Shown here piece after piece: positions 27,208-36,072 of a DNA stretch of 40,609 bases (its first letter is position 1; every line of letters starts with the position of its first letter). The position numbers and the translations under genes are program-made. The notes beneath the pieces are model-generated. The model was not told where the DNA came from. It made no database searches and worked only from the letters and a program-made list of their open reading frames with translations. Source of the stretch: Bacteroidales bacterium. GTDB lineage: Bacteria > Bacteroidota > Bacteroidia > Bacteroidales > UBA3663. The DNA is taken from NCBI GenBank assembly GCA_017548545.1, contig JAFYZW010000043.1, forward strand, positions 1-40,609, given 5' to 3'.

Positions 27208-28623
27208 ATGCTCAGACCATTCACTTTAGAACTCAACTTTCAGCTTGATAATAAGGGAATTCCCATGTATCAGCAACTAGCCGAGGGAATCCAGAAACTC
27301 ATCATTTCTGGTACCCTAAAACCTGGCGATGCGCTACCTGGAAGTCGCGAAATAGCTTCACAACTGCATATTAGCAGGAAAACCGTCGTTTCGGCGATGG
27401 AATTGCTGTTGTTCAGCGGCTGGCTCGAAAACCGCGAACGTGTTGGGTTGTTTGTAAATATGAAGTTGCCTATAGAGAATAATAGGCAAAATGGCAAATT
27501 GTCAATCGAAAGTGACAAAAACAAGAGCAAAACGCCCGAGCCTGATAATAGGCAGTTTCGGCTGGTTGTCAATGATGGTTTCCCAGACACCCAGCTGACA
27601 CCTTACGAAGCGTTGAGCCGTGCCTATCGGCAGTTGTTCAATCGTGCTGCGCGTTGGAAGATGATGGGCTACAATGACCCAAGGGGCAGCAGCAAGTTCC
27701 GTCACTCGTTGGCTCAAGAGATTTGCCAGGAGCGTGGTTTGCCTATCACAGAAGATGAGGTAATGGTGACTCGTGGAAGTCAGATGGCCCTGTACCTTGG
27801 CGCTCATGTGATGATCCGGCCAGGAGAGGCTGTGGCCATCGAGGATCCCACCTACGAGAATGCGCGGCTGGCGTTCGAGAGCGCAGGTGCTACGGTGTAT
27901 CCGATTCCGGTGGATGAAGATGGTCTACGGGTGGATGTTCTCGAAGAGACCCTTGTGCAGCATCCCGAGATCAAGGGACTCTATGTGACGCCGCGTTTCC
28001 AGTATCCTACCACGGTGACCTTGTCGGCAGCTCGTCGTCGTCAGTTGTCAGACCTGGTAGTCAAGCATAACCTTATTGTTCTGGAAGATGACTTCGGACA
28101 TAACTTTCATTTCACATCGAAACATCTGATGCCGCTTTGTTTGATGCTTCCGAAAGCAAATTGCTTGTACATCGCCACTTTTAGCAAGACCTTGGCACCG
28201 GCATTGCGCTTGGGGTTTGTCACGTCGTCGGTGGAGGTGATTAACCGACTGGCAAGTTATCGCAGAATCATCGATATGCAGGGCGACGAAGTGATGGAAC
28301 GCTCGGTGGTCGAACTCGTGGAGAGTGGTGAGATCAAGCGGCATATCCGCAGGGCCAGGAAGGTCTATCAGGAGCGTTTGGACTATATCAGTTCGCTCAT
28401 TGAAACCAAGCTGAAGGATAAGGTGAATTACAAGCGTCCCCATGGTGGCCTTGCATTGTGGATGACCATGGACAAGGATCCGAGACATGAGTTTGATGTT
28501 CGAGGAATCAAGGCACCTGTCTTTGTCTTGGCTGATGGACGATTCGGCATCCGTGTCGGTTATGCTTCGATGCAGAGGGAGGAAATGGAACTTCTCGTTA
28601 ACCTGTTGGAAGACTTGTTGTAG
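27208..28623 (+). CDS. MocR-type transcriptional regulator (GntR winged helix plus aminotransferase-like domain)
   Basis: The product has 471 residues. The N-terminal GntR winged helix (about 12-83) reads GIPMYQQLAEGIQKLIISG, then GDALPGSREIASQLHISRKT and GWLENRERVGLFV. A polar linker (90-118) joins it to a type I aminotransferase-like domain. That domain has VTRGSQMALYL, IEDPTYENARLAF, VTPRFQYPTTVTLS, LEDDFGHNFHF and the PLP-lysine motif ATFSKTLAPALRLGF (Lys327). MocR proteins bind DNA and sense PLP or PLP-amine adducts rather than catalysing transamination. The effector here is unknown. The gene is divergent from nrfHA, which suggests it controls that operon or itself. The DDFGHNF block departs from the usual EDDYDSEF-type sequence. 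Confidence 0.88.
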   Translation: MLRPFTLELNFQLDNKGIPMYQQLAEGIQKLIISGTLKPGDALPGSREIASQLHISRKTVVSAMELLLFSGWLENRERVGLFVNMKLPIENNRQNGKLSIESDKNKSKTPEPDNRQFRLVVNDGFPDTQLTPYEALSRAYRQLFNRAARWKMMGYNDPRGSSKFRHSLAQEICQERGLPITEDEVMVTRGSQMALYLGAHVMIRPGEAVAIEDPTYENARLAFESAGATVYPIPVDEDGLRVDVLEETLVQHPEIKGLYVTPRFQYPTTVTLSAARRRQLSDLVVKHNLIVLEDDFGHNFHFTSKHLMPLCLMLPKANCLYIATFSKTLAPALRLGFVTSSVEVINRLASYRRIIDMQGDEVMERSVVELVESGEIKRHIRRARKVYQERLDYISSLIETKLKDKVNYKRPHGGLALWMTMDKDPRHEFDVRGIKAPVFVLADGRFGIRVGYASMQREEMELLVNLLEDLL

Positions 28624-28641
28624 ATTTACTGGTAGAGACTA

Positions 28642-28678
28642 AAGTGCAGTCCGTTCTCATTGTGAGCAGACTGCACTT
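28642..28678. terminator. Bidirectional terminator between the regulator and the mannan operon
   Basis: AAGTGCAGTC (28642-28651) pairs with GACTGCACTT (28669-28678), and TCTCA/TGAG-type pairing extends inside. The hairpin lies between the regulator stop (28623) and the stop of the convergent GH36 gene (28696). Confidence 0.8.
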
Positions 28679-28695
28679 ATTATGTGGGTATTGGC

Positions 28696-30930
28696 TTATT
28701 CTGCAGTGAGCTGGAGGACACGGCTGGCCCAGTCGTTGAGCTTGTTGTGATCGACGTCGTGGGTGTAGGGCATCTCAAGACCCGTCTGCATCAGGAAGGC
28801 TCCGCTGTAGGACTTTCCTTCGCAGGACAGAGGCTTGTTGTCGATGCGGTTGAGTTCATGGACGGTGTAGTACTTGTCGGATTCGAGGCCGGCCATCTTG
28901 ATGCGCGGTACATGCTGGTTCTTGAACGTCTCGAGTTTCCACCAGAAGAAGACGGCTTGTTGTTTGTCCTGACTGACGTACATCAGTGAGGCGAGATTGT
29001 CGCCAGCATAAGGAGAATGCAAGCGATAGAGGTCGCCAAACTGAATGACGGGACGCACACGCTTGTAGTCGGTGATAACCTGGCGGCAGAATGCCTTCTC
29101 GTCGTCGGTCATGTTCTTGGGCTGTATCTCCATGCCGAGACGTCCTGACATAGCCACGTCACAGCGATATTTGAGCGAAGTGGTGCGGAACACGGCGTGG
29201 TTGGGCACGGCCGAGATGTGAGAGGCCATGGCGATGGCTGGGAAGAAGTAGGAGGTGCCCCACTGCATGAAGATGCGCTGCAGGCCATCGGTGTTGTCGC
29301 TTACCCAGAACTCATCAAAGTATGGAAGCAGGCCATAGTTGGCGCGTCCGCCACCCGAAGCGCAGTCCTGGATGATGACATCGGGATACTTGGCACGAAT
29401 ACGCTGGCAAAGTTGGATGAGTGCCTCGTGATACTTGATGTAGAGGTGGCTCTGCTCGTCCATTGGCAGGTACTGGCTGCCATGGTTCATGACTGGAGCG
29501 TTGGCGTCCCACTTGATGTAAGCAATCTCGGGATAGTTGCTGAGTAGATTATCGAAGATGCTGAAGGCGAAGTCCTGCACCTTGGGGTTGGTAAGATCGA
29601 GCACGACCTGTGTGCCGCCACGTCCTTGTACGGGTTCGCGGCCTGGAGCCTTGATGATCCAGTCAGGATGTGCCTCGTAGAGCTCAGAGACGGTGTTGGC
29701 CATCTCGGGTTCGATCCAGATACCGAACTTCACGCCGTTCTTCTTGGCATCGCGCAGCAGGCCAGGGATGCCATCGGGCAACTTGCGTGTATCGACTACC
29801 CAATCGCCAAGAGAGGAGTTGTCGATATTGCGCGGATATTTGTCGCCAAACCATCCGTCGTCCATGACAAAGAGTTCACCGCCCATCGAAGCGATGTCCT
29901 TCATCATCTGGTCCATGCCTTCCTGGTTGATATTGAAATAGACACCCTCCCATGAGTTGAGGAGAATCATGCGCTCCTGGTTGGCATGACGTAACTGATA
30001 CTTGCGGGCCCAGTTGTGGAAGGCCTGTGTGGCTCCATTGGTGCCGCGTGTGCTATAGGTATAGGCCGAATGTGGGGTGGTGAATGTTTCGCCACGCTTG
30101 AGGTGATATTCGCTGTTGTCGGGGTTGATACCGGCGAAGTACTGATGATAGTCCGATTCGTCGGTGTCGATGGTGATGCGGAAGTTGCCGCTGTAACAGA
30201 GCGCAGCACCGATGACGTCGCCCTCGTTTTCGCGTGCCGGGCCATCGAGCGAGAGCATGATCTCGTTGCGGTCGGTTGCTGAGTTGCGCAGACCGTCCTT
30301 GTTCTTCACTTCGACGAGTCCATTGGCAAGGGGCAGTTCGATGAGCTGGGCTTCGCTGGCCCAAGAACCGTTGAAGTGGGTCCAATAGACGTTGCCGCGA
30401 CGCACGGGGAGCAGGGGGTTATAGAACTGAGTCAACGTGACCGTCTTCTTCTCTCCATTGGTGATGTCGGTCCACGATTCGATCATATCGACGTCATCGT
30501 AGGCGAGGTAGTAGAGATGGACGGTGATGGGATAGAGTGGATCGCTCAGTGTGATGGTGAGGAGTTGGCCAGAACGCTTGGCACCATTGGGAGCCAGGTC
30601 GTTGACGTTGCTTTCCTTCCACGAGTCGATGAGCATTTGGGTGGACATGTTACCGTCGGAATGACGCATAGCCAGACAGATTTCGTTCTGCGTATGTGTA
30701 GCTCCGTAAGCTGGATAGAGGTCGGCGCAGCTCCAGTTGGCATCGCTGGCCTTCTCAAGATTTTCGATGTCTTGAGACTTGAGGGCTGGGCCATAATAGA
30801 GGAACTGTGGCTCGGCGCCTTGTTTCAGTTCGACGACGAAGCTGTTGTTTGGGGTGCGGAGCTCCACCTTGTCGGCAAAAGCTATTGCTGGCAGGAGGCT
30901 TAGGAGCAGGAGGGGGGTGAGGGGTTTCAT
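28696..30930 (-). CDS. GH36 alpha-galactosidase, secreted
   Basis: The product has 744 residues from the ATG at 30930. This start gives the signal peptide MKPLTPLLLLSLLPAIAFAD. A longer open frame upstream runs through 9-bp repeats and the end of the epimerase gene and is rejected. The GH36 plan is visible: an N-terminal beta-supersandwich (about 20-320), then the TIM barrel with MDDGWFG (356-362), GIWIEPEM, nucleophile Asp475 in YIKWDANAP, CASGGGR, and the acid/base Asp in WVSDNTD (542-548). It removes alpha-1,6-galactose from galactomannan or galactoglucomannan oligosaccharides, probably in the periplasm. It is the last gene of the mannan operon. Confidence 0.93.
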   Translation of the reverse strand: MKPLTPLLLLSLLPAIAFADKVELRTPNNSFVVELKQGAEPQFLYYGPALKSQDIENLEKASDANWSCADLYPAYGATHTQNEICLAMRHSDGNMSTQMLIDSWKESNVNDLAPNGAKRSGQLLTITLSDPLYPITVHLYYLAYDDVDMIESWTDITNGEKKTVTLTQFYNPLLPVRRGNVYWTHFNGSWASEAQLIELPLANGLVEVKNKDGLRNSATDRNEIMLSLDGPARENEGDVIGAALCYSGNFRITIDTDESDYHQYFAGINPDNSEYHLKRGETFTTPHSAYTYSTRGTNGATQAFHNWARKYQLRHANQERMILLNSWEGVYFNINQEGMDQMMKDIASMGGELFVMDDGWFGDKYPRNIDNSSLGDWVVDTRKLPDGIPGLLRDAKKNGVKFGIWIEPEMANTVSELYEAHPDWIIKAPGREPVQGRGGTQVVLDLTNPKVQDFAFSIFDNLLSNYPEIAYIKWDANAPVMNHGSQYLPMDEQSHLYIKYHEALIQLCQRIRAKYPDVIIQDCASGGGRANYGLLPYFDEFWVSDNTDGLQRIFMQWGTSYFFPAIAMASHISAVPNHAVFRTTSLKYRCDVAMSGRLGMEIQPKNMTDDEKAFCRQVITDYKRVRPVIQFGDLYRLHSPYAGDNLASLMYVSQDKQQAVFFWWKLETFKNQHVPRIKMAGLESDKYYTVHELNRIDNKPLSCEGKSYSGAFLMQTGLEMPYTHDVDHNKLNDWASRVLQLTAE

Positions 30931-30941
30931 GTTTTTTGGGG

Positions 30942-30977
30942 TTTTCGGAGTATTCGGAGTAATCAGAGTACTCGGAG
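30942..30977. repeat. Four 9-bp tandem repeats upstream of the GH36 gene
   Basis: The forward-strand units are TTTTCGGAG, TATTCGGAG, TAATCAGAG and TACTCGGAG, each exactly 9 bp. They fill most of the 52-base gap between the GH36 start (30930) and the epimerase stop (30983). Confidence 0.85.
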
Positions 30978-30982
30978 TTTTA

Positions 30983-32242
30983 TCAAAATTCTCGTTCGAT
31001 GATTTCGAGGCACATGCGGCTGTTGTGGTAGGGACATTTCCAGAATCCGGCATGGTCATCGCGGAGGTTGATGTTGCCTTCGGGGTCGCGGCTCCAGAAC
31101 CATTCGCCATGGTTCCAATCGATGAGGTTATCCTTGATGTATTGCCAGCAACGCAATCCTTTTTGCAAAGCATCCTTATCGCCGAAATGCTGGTAGATGT
31201 TGAGGAAGCCGACAACGGCTTCGGCTTGCACCCACCAGTGTCGGTCGGCATCGACATGACCCGTGTCGAGGTTGGCTTCGTGGGTCATCGATCCGTCGGC
31301 ATTGAGGCCCTTCTCGCTTGCCTTGGCAACGAGACGGACGATGGGCTCGACCTTTTGGAGCACCTGCTTGTCACCCAGGACAAGAGCAGCTTCGTGTATG
31401 AGCCAGGAACACTCGATGTCGTGTCCATAGCTTTCGAGCCAACCTGCCCCACGCTTCCAATCCATGTCGAAGAAGAGGTCAAGGTGGTGGGTCGTGGGAT
31501 TGAGGATCTTGTCACAAAAGATGTCGATGAGCTGGCGAAGCGACTGCTCCACACGTTTGGAAACCACAGACCAATCCTCTCCATTCGAGAGTGGGTAGGG
31601 TCGGTTCTGCATCAGTTCGGGGCGCTCCTTCATCAATCGGAAGAGGTTGGTATAAGGCTCGATGATGTGAAGGTGGGTGTTCTGCGACTTGGGATAGTTG
31701 GCGTCTAGATCAGAGAGGCGCATGTCGGCTATCGTCTCCCATTCGCGTGTGCATGCTTCGATGTAGCCGCCATACTGTTCATCCCAGCTGTGCTGTTCGA
31801 TGCAGTCGTAAAGCATGATGGCATAGTCGAAGGCCTCGGGATCGCCTGTAGCACGTGCATATTCCGTGAGTCCATAGATGACGAACCCGATGGCATAGAA
31901 CTGCTTCTTGGTATCGAGGGGATAACCTTCGGCATCGAGGCTCCAGTAGGTGCCACCATACACCTTGTCGATGAAGTGCTCGAGGATGTAATCCTTGGCG
32001 CGTGTCGCAGCCATCAGATAATCCGGCTTGTGCAACACGCGATAAGCGGCCGAGAAACTCCAAAGGATGCGCGCATTGAGGATGCATCCTTTTGGGGCAT
32101 CAGGTACCAAGATGCCGTCGCCACGCATCTGGCCGTAGAAGCCACGTTGGCGACGGTCCTGCATCTTGTCGAACCAGAAGGAAAGAATGTTGTGCTCGAC
32201 AACATCCAGCATTTCCGCCTTTGTTCGAGATATCTCGTCCAT
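30983..32242 (-). CDS. Mannobiose/cellobiose 2-epimerase (AGE family)
   Basis: The product has 419 residues with no signal peptide, so it is cytoplasmic. The (alpha/alpha)6 barrel of N-acylglucosamine 2-epimerase-like enzymes is indicated by GCILNARILWSFSAAYR, KQFYAIGFVIYGLTEYAR, NTHLHIIEPYTNLFR, SYGHDIECSWLIHEAA (His274), HWWVQAEAVVGFLN, and GFWKCPYHNSRMCLE (His406). The two histidines match the catalytic pair known for the family. It converts beta-1,4-mannobiose to mannosyl-glucose, and can act on cellobiose too. The start is 2 bases from the stop of the symporter gene. With GH130 it forms the mannobiose route described in Bacteroides fragilis. Confidence 0.93.
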   Translation of the reverse strand: MDEISRTKAEMLDVVEHNILSFWFDKMQDRRQRGFYGQMRGDGILVPDAPKGCILNARILWSFSAAYRVLHKPDYLMAATRAKDYILEHFIDKVYGGTYWSLDAEGYPLDTKKQFYAIGFVIYGLTEYARATGDPEAFDYAIMLYDCIEQHSWDEQYGGYIEACTREWETIADMRLSDLDANYPKSQNTHLHIIEPYTNLFRLMKERPELMQNRPYPLSNGEDWSVVSKRVEQSLRQLIDIFCDKILNPTTHHLDLFFDMDWKRGAGWLESYGHDIECSWLIHEAALVLGDKQVLQKVEPIVRLVAKASEKGLNADGSMTHEANLDTGHVDADRHWWVQAEAVVGFLNIYQHFGDKDALQKGLRCWQYIKDNLIDWNHGEWFWSRDPEGNINLRDDHAGFWKCPYHNSRMCLEIIEREF

Positions 32243-32244
32243 GT

Positions 32245-33621
32245 TTATTTCTTAATGGGATATTTATAGAGGAGATAGAGCATGATCAATACGATAAATG
32301 CCGGGAAGAGCGAGAACAATGCCCAAATCATCGACCTCACCGACTCCATATCGGAGATAGTGACAGTGGTTTGTCCTGTAACTGGATCGGTGCCCGACAC
32401 AAAGCCGGAGATACCGAGCAGGAGTGCCACAAGCGATCCGGAAATGGCGGTGCCGAACTTCTGGGCCATGGTGCCCGAGGAGAAGATGAGGCCTGTCGAA
32501 GATGTTCCGTTCTTCTCTGTGGCATAATCAGCCACGTCGGCATACATCGACCAAAGCAGAGGGGAGTAGAGGCCTATGCCCACCGAGGTGAGGATGACAA
32601 TGGCAATGAGTGCCCAGATGTAGGCCGGATCCTGTGGGATGAAGAAGAAGAGTGTGGAGAATACGGCGCAGATGATGGCTGCCACGGTGAACGCCTTGCG
32701 TTTGGAGCCCATCCACTGAGTGAACTTGGGCGACAGTCCTCCGAAGATCATGCAGGTAACCTCGCCAAAGGTCATGAATACGGTGTAGTTGATGATGAGT
32801 CCGCTTACGGTGACATCGCCATGGAGGCAATACTCCATCAGATAACCTGCTACAGCGTAACGGAAACCGTTGAAGAAGTTGGTGCAGATGCCGATAAGGG
32901 TAAGGTAGATCCAGGGCTTGTTTTTGAACAGGTCGGCGAATGGCTTGAAGGAGAACTTCTCGGCTCTGACGGGTTTCAGTCGCTCCTTGGTAAGCAGGCC
33001 GCATGCCAGCGTACCGACTGCAGCGATTATGCCAAAGACTACTCCGATGATGGCATATTGATGCTGTTTGGCTTCAACGGTATAGGTGCCGTCGGCCAGT
33101 TTTTCTCCACCAATGAATTCGATAATGTACGGGAAGGTGAACAAGGTGATGAAGCCCATGGCATAAGCGCCCACCATGCGGTAGGATGAGAACTGGTTCT
33201 TCTCGTTATCGTCATCGGTCATCACGCCGAGCAGTGAGCCGTAGGGCACGTTGACGGCGGTGTACATGGCCATCATCAGCAGGTAGAGCGAGTAGGCATA
33301 GATGCGCTTGCCCATCGGTCCGAATTCGGGTGTGAAGAGGAGCAGGGCAAAGATCAGGCCGAAGGGGATGGCTCCAAAAATGAGCCAAGGACGATAGGTG
33401 CCCCAACGCGACTGGGTGCGGTCGGCGAGGCTGCCCATCAGAGGGTCGGTGACCACGTCGAACATACGTGCGATGAGCATCAAGGTTGCCGTGTCGGCAA
33501 CGGTGAGGCCAAAGACATTGGTAAAGAAGAGGGGGAAGGCGATGGACATGATTTTCCATGTGATGCCTCCAGCAGCGGCATCGCCTAAGGCATAGCCGAT
33601 TTTTTCTTTTAGTGTAGCCAT
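32245..33621 (-). CDS. GPH-type sugar:cation symporter (MFS), probably mannobiose importer
   Basis: The product has 458 residues from the ATG at 33621 (MATLKEKIGYALGDAAAGG). The upstream in-frame extension is AT-rich leader and is rejected. There are twelve hydrophobic spans. The glycoside-pentoside-hexuronide family signature is at the N-terminus (GYALGDAAAGGITWKI). The loop MFDVVTDPLMGSLADRTQSRWGTYRPW is present, the latter part being the family's conserved RWGxxRPW, as is VNVPYGSLLG. It lies between GH130 and the epimerase, and the equivalent gene in B. fragilis is a mannan-disaccharide transporter. It is an inner-membrane protein that imports beta-manno- or gluco-disaccharides. Confidence 0.9.
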   Translation of the reverse strand: MATLKEKIGYALGDAAAGGITWKIMSIAFPLFFTNVFGLTVADTATLMLIARMFDVVTDPLMGSLADRTQSRWGTYRPWLIFGAIPFGLIFALLLFTPEFGPMGKRIYAYSLYLLMMAMYTAVNVPYGSLLGVMTDDDNEKNQFSSYRMVGAYAMGFITLFTFPYIIEFIGGEKLADGTYTVEAKQHQYAIIGVVFGIIAAVGTLACGLLTKERLKPVRAEKFSFKPFADLFKNKPWIYLTLIGICTNFFNGFRYAVAGYLMEYCLHGDVTVSGLIINYTVFMTFGEVTCMIFGGLSPKFTQWMGSKRKAFTVAAIICAVFSTLFFFIPQDPAYIWALIAIVILTSVGIGLYSPLLWSMYADVADYATEKNGTSSTGLIFSSGTMAQKFGTAISGSLVALLLGISGFVSGTDPVTGQTTVTISDMESVRSMIWALFSLFPAFIVLIMLYLLYKYPIKK

Positions 33622-33660
33622 GGGTTTATCAATTAACAATGAATAATTAACAAATAACAA

Positions 33661-34884
33661 TTATTTTAGATTGAGGAATGCGAGATTGCGGTCGATGAGC
33701 TGGTTGCGCGTCTTAACGCTTTCGCCAGTCGTGAACTTGTCGGCAGGAGTGTTCATGCAGTAGTCAACGAGCTGTGCGATGGTCGAAGTAGCCACATGCA
33801 GGCGGGTGTCGGACGAAGCGTAGTAGATAAACACCTTGTCGTCCATCTGGTGCATGTCGGCGCCTGTGCCTCCATCGGCAATCCATCCGTTGGTGAAAAG
33901 TACGTTCATCACATCGCCGATATACTCTTCATCCTTTGGCACCATGAATGCGCCGCCAGGTTGTGCGATGACGCGGGTGGGGTCGTCGAGCGCTGTCATA
34001 TACATATATAATACGTAACGAAGTCCCGAGGCACAGCCGCGAACGCCATGAGCCAGATGTAGCCAACCTTTGGGGGTTTTGAAAGGATGAGGACCCTCGC
34101 CATTTTTCACTTCCATGATGGTGTGATAGTGACGTGCGTTGATGATCTTTTCTTCCTTCACCTCGGCATGAGTGATGTCATCGATAAGTGCCCATCCGAT
34201 GCCACCGCCCGAACCAGTGTCGATGAAGCCATCCTGTGGACGGGTATAGAGGGCATACTTGCCATTGACAAATTCGGGGTGCAGCACGACGTTGCGCTGT
34301 TGTGACCTTGTCCTCAAGTCGGGCAGACGCTCCCAGTTCACGAGGTCCTTTGTGCGAGCGATGCCGCAGGTGGCAGTGGCTGCGCTGAGGTTACCGGGCT
34401 GGCTATCGTCATGACGTTCCACGCAGAAGAGTCCGTAAATCCAACCGTCCTCATGCCGGGTGAGACGCATGTCATAGACATTGGTGGCCGGTGCGTCAAG
34501 ACCAGGGAGGCAGCTGCCTTCAGGGGCTTCGGGTAGGGTGATGGGATGATTCCAGAAACGGAAATTGTCGATGCCATTGGGCGATTCGGCTACGGCAAAG
34601 AACGACTTGCGGTCGTCACCTTCGACGCGAACCACAATCACATACTTGTCGCCCCACTTGATGGCACCAGCATTGAGCGCTGCATTGACACCTATTCGCT
34701 CCATGAAGAATGGATTGGTGTCAGGATTGTAGTCGTAGCGCCAAATAAGGGGCGCATGCTCAGCGGTAATAATTGGGAATTCGTAACGGTTGAAGATGCC
34801 GTTGCCCTCAATCGGATTGTTCTTGCGCGAGATGAGGGCTTCATATTGGGCCTCAACGAAGGCCCTGCGTTCTTCGAAATTCAT
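33661..34884 (-). CDS. GH130 phosphorylase, probably 4-O-beta-D-mannosyl-D-glucose phosphorylase
   Basis: The product has 407 residues with no signal peptide, so it is cytoplasmic. It has the five-bladed beta-propeller of GH130: [40 protein letters not shown] with Asp130, [38 protein letters not shown] and [20 protein letters not shown]. Length and motifs fit subfamily 1 (mannosyl-glucose phosphorylase), which splits Man-beta-1,4-Glc with phosphate to mannose 1-phosphate and glucose. Its ATG overlaps the stop of the GH26 gene by four bases (ATGA), a sign of translational coupling. It works with the epimerase next door. Confidence 0.93.
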   Translation of the reverse strand: MNFEERRAFVEAQYEALISRKNNPIEGNGIFNRYEFPIITAEHAPLIWRYDYNPDTNPFFMERIGVNAALNAGAIKWGDKYVIVVRVEGDDRKSFFAVAESPNGIDNFRFWNHPITLPEAPEGSCLPGLDAPATNVYDMRLTRHEDGWIYGLFCVERHDDSQPGNLSAATATCGIARTKDLVNWERLPDLRTRSQQRNVVLHPEFVNGKYALYTRPQDGFIDTGSGGGIGWALIDDITHAEVKEEKIINARHYHTIMEVKNGEGPHPFKTPKGWLHLAHGVRGCASGLRYVLYMYMTALDDPTRVIAQPGGAFMVPKDEEYIGDVMNVLFTNGWIADGGTGADMHQMDDKVFIYYASSDTRLHVATSTIAQLVDYCMNTPADKFTTGESVKTRNQLIDRNLAFLNLK

Positions 34885-35963
34885 TCTTGGATATCTTTTA
34901 GGAAAAGCGTATTGGGTTGGGCATAAAGCTTCTTGAAATCATCGGCTGTGCACACATCCTTCGAAGCACCGAAGTGTCCATCGTACCAGTTGCGCCACGG
35001 CAGGAAGTAGCAGGGCAGATATGCTTGTTCGATGACGGGCTGGAAGACGCGTGTCCACCAGTCGGCAACGGGCGAGTTCTGCATGCCGCATTCGGTCACA
35101 GCAAAGAGCTTGCCATGCTCCTTGGCATAATTGCTCAGGAAAAGGATGTCGGCCGTAGCCTGACGGATGAAGTCCTCTTCCGATCCCCATTGGTAGCAAT
35201 CTTCGCCCACAAGGTCGATGATGTCGTCGCCTGGCCAGCGCGATAGGAACATCTCCTCGGTCCAATAGCCCTGCAGGTTGGGCGAACAGCTCCAGACGAT
35301 GTTCGTGGGCAGCTGCTTTGCGATATGGTCATAGGTCATGCGGAAGAACGCCTTGAACTCGTCGTCGGAGCAAAGCTTCTGGCCCCACCAGAACCATGAG
35401 CCGTTATATTCGTGCCAGGGACGCAGGATGAATGGCATGGGAGTGCCATCCTCGTAGGTGATGGTCTTGAGGAATGATGTTACGGCATCAAGCCAACCGA
35501 TGAATTTCTCATGCTGTTCGCCGCCAGGCAGCACGTTGCGGACAACGGTTGTGTCGGCGACGTCCCAGGCCGTTCCACCTGTACGCGGATTACGGGGATG
35601 CCAACTGAAGGTGATAATGCCACCGCGCTCCACATGCTTGATGGCCTCTTCGCGAATCCAGGTGAATGGTACCGAGTCGAGGTTCTTGGCGTCGCCCATC
35701 TCGATGCCGCCCAGATCGAAGCCCATCACGGCAGGATAATCGCCGACGAGCTCGTAGGTGTCGGAGCGATCGCGTTCCCATTGCCATGTGACGCCATAGA
35801 ATGGGTCATCCTGATGTGCATACATGTAACCGCGTTGGCGTAGATTGTCGAGGCGGGTGATGAGTGCCTGTGCCTGAGTCGTCGGCTCCCCTTCATTGGC
35901 TTTCTTGCTGCATGAAGCCATCACCGTGATGGTCAAGGCAATAATGAAAAGTATCTTTTTCAT
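34881..35963 (-). CDS. GH26 beta-mannanase, lipoprotein
   Basis: The product has 360 residues. Signal peptide with lipobox VMASC (Cys18), so it is membrane-anchored, probably in the outer membrane. The GH26 TIM barrel reads [33 protein letters not shown], then acid/base Glu185 in [15 protein letters not shown] and nucleophile Glu291 in VTECGM, with [10 protein letters not shown] near the end. This compact form matches B. fragilis ManA-type mannanases, which release mannobiose. A 109-base gap with a long inverted repeat separates it from the upstream GH94 gene. Confidence 0.94.
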   Translation of the reverse strand: MKKILFIIALTITVMASCSKKANEGEPTTQAQALITRLDNLRQRGYMYAHQDDPFYGVTWQWERDRSDTYELVGDYPAVMGFDLGGIEMGDAKNLDSVPFTWIREEAIKHVERGGIITFSWHPRNPRTGGTAWDVADTTVVRNVLPGGEQHEKFIGWLDAVTSFLKTITYEDGTPMPFILRPWHEYNGSWFWWGQKLCSDDEFKAFFRMTYDHIAKQLPTNIVWSCSPNLQGYWTEEMFLSRWPGDDIIDLVGEDCYQWGSEEDFIRQATADILFLSNYAKEHGKLFAVTECGMQNSPVADWWTRVFQPVIEQAYLPCYFLPWRNWYDGHFGASKDVCTADDFKKLYAQPNTLFLKDIQE

Positions 35964-35978
35964 AATTTTTTATATTCA

Positions 35979-36062
35979 ACACGAATTATCATGAATTTCC
36001 ATTAATTTGTATGCATTTCTTTGTCTGGAAAATAATTCATGAGAATTCATGGTAATTCGTGT
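35979..36062. repeat. Inverted repeat in the gap between GH94 and GH26
   Basis: ACACGAATTATCATGAATT (35979-35997) is inverted at 36044-36062 (AATTCATGGTAATTCGTGT), with 18 of 19 positions complementary and a 46-base loop. Related CACGAATTA/TCATGAATT strings occur within it. It looks like a dispersed AT-rich repeat of the type seen between genes in Bacteroidales. In the transcript it would form a long stem. Confidence 0.75.
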
Positions 36063-36072
36063 AGTTATCACC

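Noticed and set aside
30931..31257. A 109-residue N-terminal extension of the GH36 frame
   Set aside because: It overlaps the epimerase gene and runs through the 9-bp repeats. The ATG at 30930 starts a normal signal peptide.
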